Made by a program: the position numbers and the translations under genes. The notes below the pieces were generated by a model. That model was not told the DNA's origin. It searched no databases and saw nothing but the letters and a program-made list of their open reading frames with translations. This document shows, one piece after another, positions 51,458 through 62,700 of a DNA stretch of 64,000 bases; position 1 is the stretch's first letter; each line of letters starts with the position of its first letter. The stretch is from positions 156,399 to 220,398 of the forward strand of contig VCMS01000108.1 of the NCBI GenBank assembly GCA_022539475.1. Reading direction: 5' to 3'. The stretch comes from Gracilaria domingensis. Lineage: Eukaryota > Rhodophyta > Florideophyceae > Gracilariales > Gracilariaceae.

Positions 51458-52340
51458 GGCTGTACAAGATCAACGTGCTCAGTTGGTCCTTCATCTGAAT
51501 CATGATAGAATCGATTGATGTAGAATCGGTGTTGAAACCATTGAAGTGGAGGACAAAAAGGTGGAGCAAGGTAGTTTGATCGAACAACATGGACAGTTCC
51601 CTGTAGTGCAGAAACCGGAACCATCCCGTACCAAGGAGTTAACTCTACCATAGTCTCCGCTTTGGAATGACGAGGGAGCGGAAGAATGTGATTCTTTTCA
51701 TCGTTTGTAGCCCACTGTAAAGATATGCATTTCAATATGTGGTCGATGTTTGTTGGGGGGGGTAAAACCTCGAAATACCGGACGAATGCACCCCTCTGGT
51801 GCCGTAAGTGCAGAATCAATGAGAGATATTCGAATCAGAGCGACTACCTGGGCAACCCAAGTCTCTGAATCTTCTCCGCTTACCAATACAGTGGAAAACT
51901 TTGGCTTTCTACTAGGACCAAATGCTGGGGAAGCGAAGAATCGTTGGATGATGGGGTATTTGGGTCGTCCCAGCTTAAGTGCCTTAGAAGACGAATCGAA
52001 GTGTTCAAGAGTCGGAACGAAACCGCCTTTCACGAGGGCCGAATTCACCAGAGTTATCCTTGTCTTTTCTGGGAAGTATGTAATAGAGTGCTCATCCAGT
52101 GTTTCTTTCACGAGACTGAGGAAAGGAGGAAGGGCCTGTTCACCAATTTGGTCAAGAATCGACCTTGTGTCCCTACTTGAGAACATCTCTCTAACAGCAG
52201 TCCATGTTTTTGACCTTGAAATACTTGAAACACAATGTTGAAGAGCTCGTAAAGTGAAAGAACGCCCTCTCGTTGCAAATCGAGGGAGCTGTGTGGAAGT
52301 TCCTGGTAAACCTGGATTACGCTGGTAAGGAGTATTGCCA
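51454..52340 (-). pseudogene. Transposase-like protein C-terminal part, frameshifted and truncated
   Basis: Two minus-strand frames join at a run of Gs (about 51756-51762). The upstream part includes GEQALPPFLSLVKETLDEHS and VKGGFVPTLEHFDSSSKALK. The downstream part has ILKCISLQWATNDEKNHILP, VPVSALQGTVHVVRSNYLAP and a final QWFQHRFYINRFYHDSDEG. This late layout (a beta-rich module, then L/I-x-G-x-V-H-V, then FYxNxF/Y) resembles the C-termini of large KDZ/Plavaka-type cut-and-paste transposases, but no catalytic motif is visible. The 5' part is lost at the junction with dispersed repeat copy C at 52341. Confidence 0.42.
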
Positions 52341-53265
52341 CGTCTGTGTTTTGCAAAGTGGAATATAGTCTGTTCGCTTTGGAAACTAAGCTAGTTTTTG
52401 GGCTATTTGGGGCGCGCGAGGGGGTGGCAGAGGCTGGCACTCAAAAAATTAAGAAATTTTGGAATATTAAATTCCATATGGCGCAGTTTAATTCTTGGGT
52501 CCCCTAGTTTTTGTAGAGGTTCTACTTCGCCGCACCACCCCATTCACTCTTTTCCGCGACCGTCTCTCAAAACTGCACTCGTGCTAGTTTGCGTTTCCAT
52601 TTTCCTCTGAGTTGCGATAAAAATCACAACTCATCCCACCTCAATCATCCCAACGTTCCTTCCCATCCAAACCGCAATCACTATTTACTCATTTTTCGCC
52701 GATCCTGCGTTCGGATCCTTCCTCTCCGTCTCCCCAAAAGCTTTTCTGTAGAAGTACGGGTAGCAACCCTCCCCAATCCCATACACCCGCGTCGCCCAAA
52801 AACAGCTTCCCATTCCTCCCCATCCTTCTCTCCTTATGCGCCGCCAGATTTCGTTCGGCCGTTCGCAGTGCCATGCCCCACGTTAAAACCCAGTCAAGAC
52901 CGGAGCCCCGATTGCCTCCTATGGCACCTCTTTCATCACCATCCTCTTCTCCTTACGCCTCTTCGTCAGACGGCTCTTCCGGTGCCCGAACCTACCAGCC
53001 TTCGCCTTCGGTGTCAAAAAGGACTCCTTCTGTGCTGCAAACCTTCCCATACTTCCCATCTCTGTCCTTCCTTCTACATCCGATTTCAACATCCTTTCCT
53101 CCACCAACCCTTGTCTTGTGCAGAACACTTTCACCGCCTTCTCCATCAGGTCTATCACGTTTCTAAGGACCATAAGCTTCTCTTGCAACTCATCTAGGCC
53201 TCCTGGCGCACATTATAGTACACCATACACATTTTATCTCATCTCCATCTCTTAAACGAACAAAA
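52341..53265 (-). repeat. Dispersed repeat, copy C (about 925 bp, short form)
   Basis: Begins CGTCTGTGTTTTGCAAAGTG, like copies A and B, and ends at the same internal point as copy A (CATCTCCATCTCTTAAACG region). It encodes a broken minus-strand tail with LTPKAKAGRFGHRKSRL. It abuts the truncated ORF on its left and the NLE1 relic on its right. Confidence 0.88.
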
Positions 53266-54420
53266 AACTGCGCAGGATTAATATCTTCTCAAACCACTCG
53301 GTAAACGGCCGCAACATGTCCGCGGAACGTGAAGCAAAACTTGCCAGCTTGCCATCCCAAAGTCTTACATTCTTGTCAAAACTGGCCGACGCGATATACC
53401 GCCCATCCGGACTGAACGCCCTGCATTTGACCAGCTGCTGATGGCCGGTCATGCGCGAAATGGGCTGTATGCCCTAGGTGCGTTTCCAAACGTCTTCCCA
53501 CAGCATCAAAGTGAAATTATCGGACCCACTCATCATAAGTTCCCTCCCGCCCGTACTTTGCCGTTTCACCTTTTCATAGCGCTCCAACGCCTCTTCTCGC
53601 GACCACTTGACCGGCATGTATCCGTTCTGCTCGTCCAGAGATGCAAACGCACCGCACTTGAGCACGTAGTCGGTGAAAAGCGTGATGGAATTCACCCAGT
53701 GAGCATGTGCATTTATAGTCGACAAAGATAAGCCATTATCAGCATTCTAGATCTTTATACTACGATCCTGAGAAGCAGAATAGATAAAACCGTCTCCACT
53801 CCATACGGCAGTCGTGACTGCAGCTCTATGTCGCGCGAGCATCCTGACCGCGCTCATGCTAGCCACGTTCCAAATCTTCAGCGTAGCATCCTTCGAAGCA
53901 GACACCACCAAACAACATCGTTCATCCAAATGATACGGCTTCAAACCCAAATCCGTGACCCATTTGCGATGGGAAGCCAAGCTCTCACCAGTTCCTTTCT
54001 CAACGTCTCAGATCCATACCCGACCGTCCTTCGAAGCAGAATCCAATCGACTCCCCTCTGTAGAAAATGCCAACGCCAGCACTCAATCGCGATGACCGAC
54101 TAAGGAAAGCTTCGGCAACTGCGCCTCCGCATTCCACAATCTGACGGTTGTATGGCCAGAACCCGTCGCTGGCAAGCGACAATCCGGCGAGAAACACGCC
54201 GTCGGCGCCATCCGACTGCATCGCGCGCCGCCCAACTCGTCGAAGAAGACCGCGCAGCACAGGACGCGGTATGAAAGACTCTCACCGACGACGCCGCCGT
54301 GCACGTGGCACGTGACGCGTGTATTCGCGCAGGCATACACAGCGGTAGCGGCCCCAGCCTGTGGCCCACTTGGCACGGAGGCGAGTCGCGACGCCTCCTC
54401 CAGCTGAATATTGGCAATGA
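53266..54420 (-). pseudogene. NLE1: NLE1/Notchless (Rsa4) WD40 pseudogene
   Basis: On the minus strand from 54420, the propeller of the ribosome-assembly factor NLE1 is readable: TGSGHTTVRLWNAEAQ, then ESLASHRKWVTDLGLKP, then KDATLKIWNV, then INAHAHWVNSITLFTDYVLK, then [20 protein letters not shown] and [11 protein letters not shown]. Four stops lie in the one frame that spans 54376-53350: TGA at 54083 and 54008, TAG at 53747 and 53474. A frameshift after RLWDG leads into [13 protein letters not shown] and a fifth stop (TGA at 53289). The remaining blades are replaced by repeat copy C. At least four stops sit where Trp is expected. Confidence 0.88.
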
Positions 54421-54438
54421 TCGCAGCTGCCGATTCAG

Positions 54439-55254
54439 ATGCTGATCTCCGCAGTCCGCCAACATCTGCCGACGCCGCGCCGCTGTCGCGCGCCGCGTCG
54501 CACCCTCACGGTGTGCGCGCGGCCGTCCGCCATGAGGGCGACGTGCTTCCTCTCGCCGCTTCCGTCGTTTCAGACCGGCCGTTTCCACGCCGCCACGCAC
54601 GCTCTCCATCGCATCGCGCTCATTCCCCGCCGCCCCGCAAGCCGCGCCTGCCTGCAGCGCGGCGCGAAGCGCGCGCTCATGCTGCCGGTGCTCGCTGACG
54701 CGTCGTGCGACGCGCAGCTCACGCTGGCGATCGTCGGCGCCGTCACGCTTTGGCTGGGCGTCTGGCAACGGGTAACAGCGCTTGGGCTGGTTTTCTCGCG
54801 CACGACGAGGAAGATCATCCAAATCAGTTGCGGGCCGGCTTTCCTTGTGTTGTGGCCGTTGTATAGCGCGACCACCGACCCGCGTCTGTGTGCCGCCTGC
54901 GTGCCGCTGTTGTTCCCCGCTGTGCCTGTAGTGTCAGGCTTTTTGTCTGCCGCCTCCGCGCGAAGCGCGTTGGCGTGCGCGTTGTCGAGAGAGGGAAGCG
55001 CGCGTGAGGCTCTACACGAACCGCTGATCTACAATGTGACGCTGCTGCTGCTCACGTTCTTTCTGTTCCGCACGCCGGCCGCAGCGGTTTGCTTCACCCA
55101 GCAAATGTACCTTGCCTCAATGGAAGGAGCCGTACTTAGCGGAAAGCTAACAGTAACTGAGATAGTTTCAAATATAGACGTGCTGGTTGAACGAAGGAAG
55201 TCAAAGTCCTTGGAAGCACCCCCAGTCAGTCCCGCTGTATACTGTGCTCGGTAA
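54439..55254 (+). pseudogene. Phytol-kinase-like (VTE5/FOLK family) gene, 3' half missing
   Basis: ATG at 54439, then a Ser/Arg/Pro-rich leader that could be a plastid transit peptide. From about residue 100 come membrane segments and the family motif RKIIQISCGPAFLVLWPLYS, then VPLLFPAVPVVSG, then REGSAREALHEPLIYNVTLL and LTFFLFRTPAAAV, as in phytol and farnesol kinases that salvage phytol for tocopherol synthesis. The family continues with GDGIAD-type nucleotide-binding helices. Here the sequence departs after RTPAAAV into unrelated codons and stops at 55254. The first half is undamaged, so truncation is the main defect. It is head to head with the NLE1 relic. Confidence 0.75.
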
Positions 55255-55333
55255 ACCAACTTTTGCAAGCAGAAAAAAGCTTTACTCTTTGCCGGCCCTT
55301 TGCCCGTTGACTAGCGTTAACTTTCGAAACACT

Positions 55334-58230
55334 CTACGAAAGATGGAACGACCTCTGTCCTTCACGAACAGCGTAAAGCACCTGCTTCTTCGCAATCTCA
55401 TAAGAACTATACTCCGGGAGTTTGAAATAATTTGTGCTAGTCATCACGGTTGCAAACACTGGTCCAGAGAGTGCCCGCTTTCCGGGGTACGTCGCACAAT
55501 TGTTAGACTGGGATGCAATTTGCTCAGCCCCCCCAGAGGAAGAGCTGGAGAGCCAGTAGTAAATTGGATGAAACGCTGTTGATCTTCTTCATCCAATTCT
55601 GTTAGAAGTTGTAGGAAGTACTTCACCGCAGCGCTCTCGTGGCTTAATCCATGATCACATCGCGTAGAATGAACCAAAAAGTTCATAGTCTACTTCTCAT
55701 ATGGCGGACCGCAGAAAAACAACTCAAGTTCAGCGCTTCGGAACACTAGAAGACTCGTGATATCAATTAGCTCACCCAAGCCTCTCAAAAGCGTTTCAGC
55801 TTGCTGATACACACCTCCAAAAAGCACATGGTATGTCACTCTTCTCACGAACTCTTCAGCATTCTGCTCATTTACTTCAATATTGCTTCCGCCTTTTACA
55901 AGTTCTATCGAATCATCACCGGGCAAAACAAATGTCAGACAAAGGGCTGGTATCGAATCGCCTTCATTGTCACCCACCATTCTTATAATTGATTGCAGCG
56001 AAACAGCGAGTTGATGGTCAACATTATCCACAGTTTCATAGCCGATTTCTCGCTAGTGTATCTCTGCCACACCTTCTTTCGATCTATATCTCGATCGCCA
56101 ATCTGTCGCGTTTGTTGCTTCCGAATCTACTTTCCAGGATGGATGACGAGCCTGATGAATCTGAACGTGAGGGCCCACAGCTGTCGAATATTACTCGACA
56201 GTATGCCGGGAGAAGTTCCGAGAAAGTGTTCTAAAACCTCATATCAGCAAGCGACCGTCAATAACAGCCTTACCCAGAGGACGACCAATGAATTGGAACA
56301 AAGAGCAAGTCTTCGAAGCCGCAGATTTCTGGGCTTCACTAATCGTTACTGGTAGGCCTGAAGGGAGAAATCCTGTCCCAGTAGGCACTACGTAGCTTGG
56401 AGGCTCGCTCTGAACTGCGACTGTCGGTTTCGTGTTAGATTGCCTTCGAATTCTTCGTCGTGTAGAGGACTGACGAACTGGGACGTGAACATTATCTCGA
56501 ATATGATGAATGAAGTGTGTTGCCGTTTCCGATTCTGCCTTCGTTTTGATTGTCTGCGAACTGCTACTTCTCCAAAGCTTCAGATCTACCATCTGAATTT
56601 CTTTCGAGGTAAGAATGTAAAACTAAAGAGTAGGTCCCAATCCTGCTCCATCCTCGTTGATGTATTCGACCTCTAGCACTGTACCATGAGGGCAATACAT
56701 GTTCATCACCTTGATCGCCGATTCGACGATTCGGTCGCGATAGATTCGAACCCTTTGACGTCGAATACGCCCTTTCCTTGTTTCGCTTTCACGCTGGTGT
56801 CGAGAAGATCTGTTACTCGCAACCCCTGACATTTCATTACGCTTCTGCAACAAATGAAGCGCTTGCGAAACGCCCAGAGAAGTTGACTGAAACAGAGTTC
56901 TTTTGATATCAAACGGGATTAGAAATGACGATTCTCTCGCTACTGTGAAGCAGCACAGGGGCACAATCCCTCCACATAACGCAATAGGATCATAGAACTT
57001 TCTAGTCACCTTAGCAGTAGAAGATGCAACAGTGCTTGCGCCCACAGAAGTCGAACAAAAACTTAGTTCCTCCGATACCCAGTGCAGATGCTTCAAGACC
57101 GCAATAACCGATGCGAAAGATGGCACTAAACCAGTCGCTGATAGCTTGTAAGGTGAAAGGATAAGTTACACATGATCCAACGCCTTGAACCGTAGTTGTC
57201 CGCACAGTGCAATTGGAGCCGCACTGCAGCAACCGCTTCTTCACCATCTCAACGTGTCCCTTCATCGCGCCTAGATGAAAAGCATTGCTATCGTAGATGT
57301 CTGCACTGTTCACGTCGGCGCCGCGCTGCAGAATTTCCTTTGTAATCTCTATGTGTCCGTCCATCGCGGTCAGATGCAACGCATTCCGAACATGGTTGGC
57401 TGCACTGTGCAAGTCGGCGCCGGGCTACAGCAGCTTCTTTACCACCTCAAAGTGTCCGTTTTGGGTGGCATAAGCAACACATTTCGACCAAAGTGTCTGC
57501 GCTGTGCACGTCAACCTTAACCACCTCCATGTGTCCGTATCGGGCGGCATGATGCGACGCATTCCGAGATCGTCTGCGCTGTGCGACACTGTGCTGCAGA
57601 AGCTCGTTCATCACCTCCAAGTATCCATACATCGCCCTGAGATGCAACGCATTCCGATCGTACTTGTCTATGCTGTACAAGTCAGCGCCACGCGACAACA
57701 GCAGCTTCTTCCACACCTCAACGTGCCCTTTCACCGCGCTCAAATGCAGTGCATTGTGACGATAGTTCTCTAGGCCATGCAGGTCCGAGCCGTGCTGCAA
57801 CAGAGCCTTCACCATCTCAATCTGTCCGTATGTGGCATCATGATGCAGCACTTTCCGACCGAAGCTGTCTGCGCTGTGCAAGTCGACACCAAATTACAGC
57901 AAAACCTTCCTAATCTCTATGTTTCCATCGCTGGCAGCATGATGCAACGCATTCTTACCGTCGTGATCTGCACTGTGCACGTCCGCGCCGCGATGCAGCA
58001 GCTCCTTCACCATTTCAATGTGCCCGTTTCGGGCGACAATATGCACCGCATTCTGACCAGCATAGGTCGCAGCATCTGGTTTCAAGCCGCGCTGAAATAG
58101 ATCTCTCACAACGTTCAGGTGTTCACTCGAGGTAGCAAATGCAATACATTCCCATCAGCTATCGTTGCACTTGGACGTCAACGACGTTGCTGCAGTCGTT
58201 CCACAACGCCGTTGAAGCCCGTTCATGGCG
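55334..58230 (-). pseudogene. Ankyrin-repeat plus HECT (UPL3/TRIP12-type) E3 ligase pseudogene
   Basis: Minus strand. At least seven ankyrin repeats lie between 58230 and 57200 (KNALHHAASDGNIEIRKVLL, then NALHLSAVKGHVEVWKKLL, and so on). The pre-HECT region has KVTRKFYDPIALCGG and FLIPFDIKRTLFQS. The HECT domain has RIYRDRIVESAIKVMNMY, then LEVEYINEDGAGLGPTL, then FIGRPLGKAVIDGRLL (56625-56239), then LCLTFVLPGDDSIELVKGGS, then [15 protein letters not shown] and [20 protein letters not shown]. Stops and at least two frameshifts break it. The catalytic position (family VMTCxNY) reads Ser, so it is inactive in any frame. Ankyrin and HECT could be one gene or two neighbouring relics. Confidence 0.85.
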
Positions 58231-59345
58231 AAAAAATGCAATGCGACTCCATCCATCTTCCCGGTGTGCAGAGTGCGCGTCTGCGCTGGGGGCATGCAAC
58301 AGCTTGTTCAAATGTCTCTCTGTCCGCACGCGAGCCCTTCCCTACACATGTACGAATAACTATCAATGGACCTCTTTTCTGGTGGCGATCGTCCGCAGTG
58401 CACCTTCTCAGTTGTTTCGTCATCTCGATATATGATATACGAACCCCTGTGGTTTCCACTTTCCTGAGCAGAGCCTCGCCTACTCTGTTGTCAATTATCA
58501 GGACTCTGCACATATACTCACTACGTTCAATTCGTATTACCTGTTCTCGCAGCTATATCTAACCTCTCTCTCTCTCGTTATCCATCTAGCTGCATAGAAC
58601 GGCGTGTGGATGTCTAACTCACTATATTCATCTCCATCAATGCTTCGGAAAGCATGAGCAGTTGATTCTCTCAATGCCTAGCAGGTCGCGCCGGCGAGTG
58701 AGACGCTGCCGGCGAAGCACGCCCACGGACGAGTCGGGACAACGAAGTATCTCTTCCTGCCTAGAAGCGACGCATTGCCTAGGGTCGCACTCCAAGCGCA
58801 GAGCATATGCATCGATGTACCGTGTCCATCCGCTCGCAGGCGAGAGAGCCTACACAAGTACATCGCTCAAGCGCCGAGTTTATTAGCAACTCCATATGAC
58901 CGACGTGTTACGCGCTCGCACGCGATCACGCTCAGAGGTCATCTTGTGCAGACTCTCGCGAGCTGTTACACGATTCATACTCACATCGACATATATAGCG
59001 TCGCTGCAGGCCCGAGAGCGCGCCCACTGACGGAGAGTCCGCCACATTCACGACAGGATCGTCCTCCTGACTCGATACACAAATGTCAACGTCGTTCTCC
59101 CTTGTCTCGACGCCCGATCATCTCAGCTGCCTACTGTACATGCACCCGAACTCCTATCCTGATAATTTATATACATACTCGTGTGCACATTTTAACACTC
59201 ATAGCTCTCTGGTTAGTGGTCAGGCTCACATGCACTATAACCAATCATATCTTGCAGCACACATATGACTATGACCCACCCGCCCGTGGGACAGTACGTT
59301 TGACGGTTAGTGACGTCGCTTTGTGCTTAGTTTGCGGATGGTTCC
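58231..59345. other. Non-coding stretch
   Basis: Frames at 58662-58886 and 58775-59425 are Arg/Ser-rich without motifs. No gene supported. Confidence 0.4.
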
Positions 59346-59349
59346 CTGG

Positions 59350-59770
59350 TTCGGTGACGGCTACTTCAGAATGTGGCGAAGACGTGCCCCGGAGCCAGGT
59401 GGGGCGGGTCGGTCGTGTAGGGTAGGTACCCCTAACACGGAACGGACCCCCGCCGCGGGATAAAATCGCACATTTTATCAAAAAATACGGGCCAAACCGT
59501 GCCGCGGGCGGGGGGGTCGGCTTTAGGGTAGCTACCCTCTAGACACACCGGACCCCCCCAACCCGCTCGGCAATTAAAAAGCACATTTTTTAAAAAACCA
59601 GCCAAAACGTTGCCCGGAACGGGGGGTCCGGCGCTGCTCTTAGGTAGCCACCCTAACACAACCAACCTTCCCCCCCCCCCCCCGCGGCCGCGGCATCTTC
59701 TGGCGCTACGTTTAGGCACGAGCCAGACCTCCCAAAAAACCTCTCGACACACTTCCCGCACTCTATTACG
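59350..59770. mobile_element. Decayed second copy of the GC-rich foldback element
   Basis: GAATGTGGCGAAGACGTGCC (59370) parallels GAATGTGGCCAGAACGTGCC at 45150. TCGGTCGTGTAGGGTAGGTA, GGATAAAATCGCACATTTTA and the closing AGACCTCCCAAAAAACC correspond to units of 45095-45424. Here three hairpin units are present instead of two, and the stems are eroded by indels and substitutions. Confidence 0.78.
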
Positions 59771-62700
59771 TGACCGCCCGCTCAATACGTGAACAGTGTG
59801 GCCACGTGGATGGGCGGGAGGTAAAAGGCTTACAGAAACGCCGGTGCTTACAGAAATGAGAGGTATATCTCGGATATATGAGCCGCTCAGAGTAGCGTAC
59901 TCACAGTTACAATCTTATTTCCCGCACTACTTCGCACAACGCTCAAGCCCGCGCCAATCACATATACAATCAGCACGTCATACAAGATCATCTGCCCATC
60001 ACCTCATAATAGAGTCTCACCTGCTCCACAAGTGCGCGCTAGCGGCGTTACAGACATTAAATCGTACTCAATCTGCATCATAACAGTACGCCTGCAATTA
60101 TCTCATCGTAGTCTAAGATCTCGATAGCGCTACCTGTCACCGCCCAAAACACCGCTTTGATGCATTACTGCAGTCCTTTTTTTCCAGAGCACAATATACA
60201 TTCATCAGACCAAGACTCAGGCTATTTTTCGTATCCAATTGATGCTGACCCGAAGTAAAAAACTGACAGACCATGCGGTTTGCTAAAGTGTGACGTACTG
60301 GCACACGACACTTTTTTGCACATGCTGCCTCTATCATTCGGCAGAAAAAGTGTACCGAACCTACCGAAAGCGCCCTCAACCAGCCGGCCTACGCACGAAT
60401 GATACACGAATGCGCCGTACGGTCGTTATGAGCTGCAGGTATAAAAACAGCACTACAAAGTAACGAGAGTTAGTACTAACTTAAAATACTCGCCACCATT
60501 CGTTTCTGAATATACAAGATTCTTACGATGGATTTAGATTGAGTCCGTTCTAGCATGAGCCGCACCAGCTCTGGCTTTTTATGTCATAATTATCAGATAT
60601 TTAAATGGTTTCGTTACGACCGCGACGTAAACAGCAATGAGGCCTTCAAGACCATAGTGAATCCCGAATTATGAGAAGTTGGGTAGTGGATATCTCTGCG
60701 GCAACATAAAAAAGAACTAAATGAGTCATGATAAGCTACTGCTACCATGATCCTCACAAGTTTAGAGAACGGGGGCTGTCAGCAGCTCCGTATGTGCTAA
60801 TTCATTGCCAGTTCGAAAACGTCTATGGAAGGAAAACGCGGAAAGAGTCGTGGTGAAGCAAACAGATAGGTAGTTCATGAAAACTCTTCAGCACGGGCGT
60901 GCTTCTGGGCTCGTAGCACATGCAGCAATAGTTCCGATATGAAATCCTCTCTCTCAAATCGCCGAGCCACCATCCAATCATGTCAATCATCGTGTGCGAG
61001 CCGTAGCATCACTTGACGACAATTCTACTTGTGTGACACATCCGCCGATACTCCGAGATACAATGCTGTCCCTAATCGACGTATCAGTTTCTTCTTCTGT
61101 TAAGAGCCGTGATAATAAAACTTCAAGTTCCAATTCCAAAGCTATGAATGCTGCGGACCACTTTGTTCGAAGGAAGCATTCTTAAAGGCTTCAATTCGCC
61201 CACCCTGTCAGAGACGAAATAGAGCTTTATCACTACACCATAGGCGCCACGATATGTAACCTCTATAAGTCAGTCCAAGCGACTTCGCAGAGTACTGAGA
61301 GAAAAATTGTTTCTGATTGGGGCCGTGTCCTGCGCTCGCTATCAGATTTCAAAGAATTATCAGAACTCATGAAAGCCAAAAACATTTCAATGTCTTGGTA
61401 TGTTGTTGGCATCCATCATTCGAAGGAGATCTGCCTTTTAATGTAAGTTCCATCTCAGAACCTGCCTCTTCTTCGGGCGTAAAACACACATAAGATCTAT
61501 ATTGCAACCTTGGCAGAAAACTTGCAGCTGCAGTGGGGGATAGATTATATGCGTTTGTAAAGGTTCTGGACTTTGAGTACGCTTATCGCTTCGACCATGA
61601 AACGTGTACGCTGGCATTCATTCGTATTGCAGTGCTGTAGAGGTGTCTCTGACTTACAGTCGCTCGATTTCTGAGTATCTTAATCGGTTTTCAATATCCG
61701 AGATGCAAGGTTGCCTAATGTTCAAAAGAGAGTTCTCTGTGCTGATTATGCTAATCTGAAAATAACCCTGGATGAACTACGGGTCAAGGAGGTGGCGTGG
61801 CTGTATGATGTAATGAGATATGCGAATTAGATATCGTTTAGGAGAGTATCCGACTTAGATCTTCCTCCTCCCTTTGCCGAGTCTGTAAACTCTTTCTCCT
61901 TTCGCTTTCTTGCATTAGTTCCCCGAAATAACTGAAGCTTTTCTGGACTCTTCAAGAAACCTATCACTAAATATTAGTGTCGTTTTGAGTATGTGTTAGT
62001 GCGCGAGTGTGTGTGTGAATGACTAAGACAACATACTGCATAAAGATGAGGATAGCGGCACCTATATCTCTACTATCTAATCTGCTTTGCGTTCTCCATG
62101 GAAGAGTAGACATGAACCGTGCCCTTTCTTCAGCACCCATCCGACATTATACCACCCGCACATTCGTACAACTTGCAGATCAGAAAGGCATACACTCCGA
62201 TTAAGTGGTCTGCGCCGCATGAAGAAAACCTTTTTGTCATTAGATTTAGGAATTTGCTACAAGATTTTGACGAAAAAGACTTCTTGAAGGGATGTGCATC
62301 TCGTATCTGCTAAATTGCTTTCTAGAGAGGAATGGGATTGCTCTGCTTCAAGTACAGTGTTTTCGATCTGAAGTTCAGATTCGAAATAATCTCTCTCGAT
62401 CTACTATGTAAGTTATGCCTACTACTGTGAGGGTCATCACGGATACCACTTACGGCGAAGCTGTCGTCGGAGAAGTTGAGAAATATGAGGTGAAGAGGAT
62501 AGTCGGTTTAACCGAATGTTGCTTTAGAGTTTGTTGAGACTTATTTCGGTGTTATACCTCCAGAAGACCTACGAAGATTTCCCTTTAACTTATTTTCTTG
62601 GGAGTCACCACGCTATTCACTTATCCAAAGAGCCCTCCACTACTCCTTAAGTTTTGATGTGGGGTGGCGTCTTTCTGGCGAGATGAGCCGATCATAGATG

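Noticed and set aside
54100-54822. 240-codon minus-strand frame over the phytol-kinase leader
   Set aside because: Arg/Ala-rich shadow of GC-rich DNA. The NLE1 and phytol-kinase readings on other frames match known families.
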